6,659 nucleotides of DNA from JAYTQG01 sp043746815 (GTDB lineage: Bacteria > Actinomycetota > Thermoleophilia > Miltoncostaeales > Miltoncostaeaceae), in contig JAYTQG010000238.1 in assembly GCA_043746815.1 (NCBI GenBank), positions 1-6,659 on the forward strand, in the 5' to 3' direction. Of the stretch, positions 6,116-6,659 are shown piece by piece. The notes under the pieces are model-generated. The model made no database searches and was not told the DNA's origin. It was given only the letters and a program-made list of their open reading frames with translations. Position 1 is the first letter of the stretch. Each line of letters begins with the position of its first letter. Both the position numbers and the translations under genes were made by a program.

Positions 6116-6659
6116 GTGGACCGAAATCAAGCCATCGATTCCGCGCTTAGCCAGATTGAGAAGCAGTTTGGCAAAGGCGCAATCATGAGGATGGGCGATG
6201 CGCCCATGAGCGATGTAGATGCCATCCCGACCGGATCGATCGCCCTTGATGTGGCGCTCGGTATTGGCGGTATCCCCCGGGGCAGGATCGTGGAGATCTT
6301 TGGCCCGGAGAGTTCAGGTAAGACAACGCTGATCTACCATCTGATCGCCGAGTGTCAAAAGCGCGGCGGGACCGCGGCGTTCATCGACGCCGAACACGCC
6401 ATGGACCCCACCTACGCGCGCAACATCGGTGTCGACACCGATTCGCTGCTGGTGTCTCAACCGGACAACGGTGAAGCGGGCCTTGAGATTGCCGACCTTC
6501 TGGTGCGCTCCGGGGCGATGGACCTCATCGCAATTGACTCCGTGGCCGCCCTCGTTCCTCGCGCGGAGATTGAGGGTGAGATGGGCGACGTGCATGTCGG
6601 CCTTCAGGCACGGCTCATGTCCCAGGCGCTGCGGAAGCTCGCTGGTAACTTGAACCGGG
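6116..6659 (+). CDS. recA: RecA recombinase, 3'-truncated by the window edge
   Basis: ATP-dependent strand-exchange protein of homologous recombination, and the co-protease that triggers LexA cleavage in the SOS response. The 181 visible codons start at GTG 6116 behind a strong Shine-Dalgarno and show no stop. The N-terminal helix (MDRNQAIDSALSQIEKQFGKG) matches the family. Walker A GPESSGKT is at 63-70 (K69, E. coli K72). The catalytic glutamate is E93 in FIDAEHAMD (E. coli E96). Walker B-type LIAIDSVAALVP and the loop L1 region RAEIEGEMGD lead to QARLMSQALRKLAGNLNR at the edge. Numbering is 3 lower than E. coli throughout. Two oddities are GEAGLEI where the family normally has GEQALEI, and TTLIYHLIAECQKRGG just after Walker A. 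Loop L2 and the C-terminal domain are outside the window. A LexA box upstream predicts SOS control. Confidence 0.97.
   Translation, partial: MDRNQAIDSALSQIEKQFGKGAIMRMGDAPMSDVDAIPTGSIALDVALGIGGIPRGRIVEIFGPESSGKTTLIYHLIAECQKRGGTAAFIDAEHAMDPTYARNIGVDTDSLLVSQPDNGEAGLEIADLLVRSGAMDLIAIDSVAALVPRAEIEGEMGDVHVGLQARLMSQALRKLAGNLNR

Noticed and set aside
1..6659. CRISPR arrays, insertion sequences, tRNA/rRNA genes, riboswitches, toxin-antitoxin or defence genes
   Set aside because: No spaced direct repeats, transposase-like frames, structured RNA signatures or unrecognised genes are visible; nearly every base belongs to five known core genes.

Overview
The window is a compact, all-plus-strand block of core bacterial genes with high G+C content (roughly two thirds by eye). 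It holds five protein genes. The order is RNase J (5' end outside the window), the DNA translocase FtsK/SpoIIIE, a RodZ-type helix-turn-helix membrane protein, CinA, and RecA (3' end outside the window). Gaps between genes are 43 to 109 bases, and no stretch over 300 bases lacks a gene. I see no tRNA, rRNA, CRISPR array, insertion sequence or attachment site.

The gene order and the LexA box of the GAAC-N4-GTTC type point to the Actinomycetota. The wording of FtsK (for example VVTNMKMATAVLANLVGEME) and the RodZ start (MFEIGTTLREARLRRGLDM) remind me of the deep-branching Thermoleophilia/Rubrobacteria side rather than Streptomyces or Mycobacterium. That placement is inference from memory and was not searched.

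Region by region: 2-1327 is RNase J from about residue 113 (B. subtilis RNase J1 numbering) to its natural stop, followed by a perfect 11-bp G+C-rich hairpin that probably ends transcription. ftsK (1426-3876, possibly from 1402) encodes a complete translocase: N-terminal membrane helices, charged linker, RecA-like motor with intact Walker motifs, and a C-terminal winged-helix gamma domain. rodZ (3927-4721) encodes an N-terminal HTH domain, one membrane helix and a C-terminal extracytoplasmic domain. cinA (most likely 4765-6006) encodes a full two-domain protein. The 109-base gap before recA holds a weak terminator-like hairpin, a perfect 14-bp LexA (SOS) box and a strong Shine-Dalgarno sequence. 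recA starts with GTG at 6116 and runs off the window.

Functionally the block joins RNA turnover (RNase J), chromosome segregation at division (FtsK), cell shape (RodZ), nucleotide repair/salvage (CinA) and recombination/SOS response (RecA). It is housekeeping DNA. I found no previously undescribed system. The points worth checking are local: the LexA box, an unusual RecA motif, uncertain starts for ftsK and cinA, and the direct rodZ-cinA junction.
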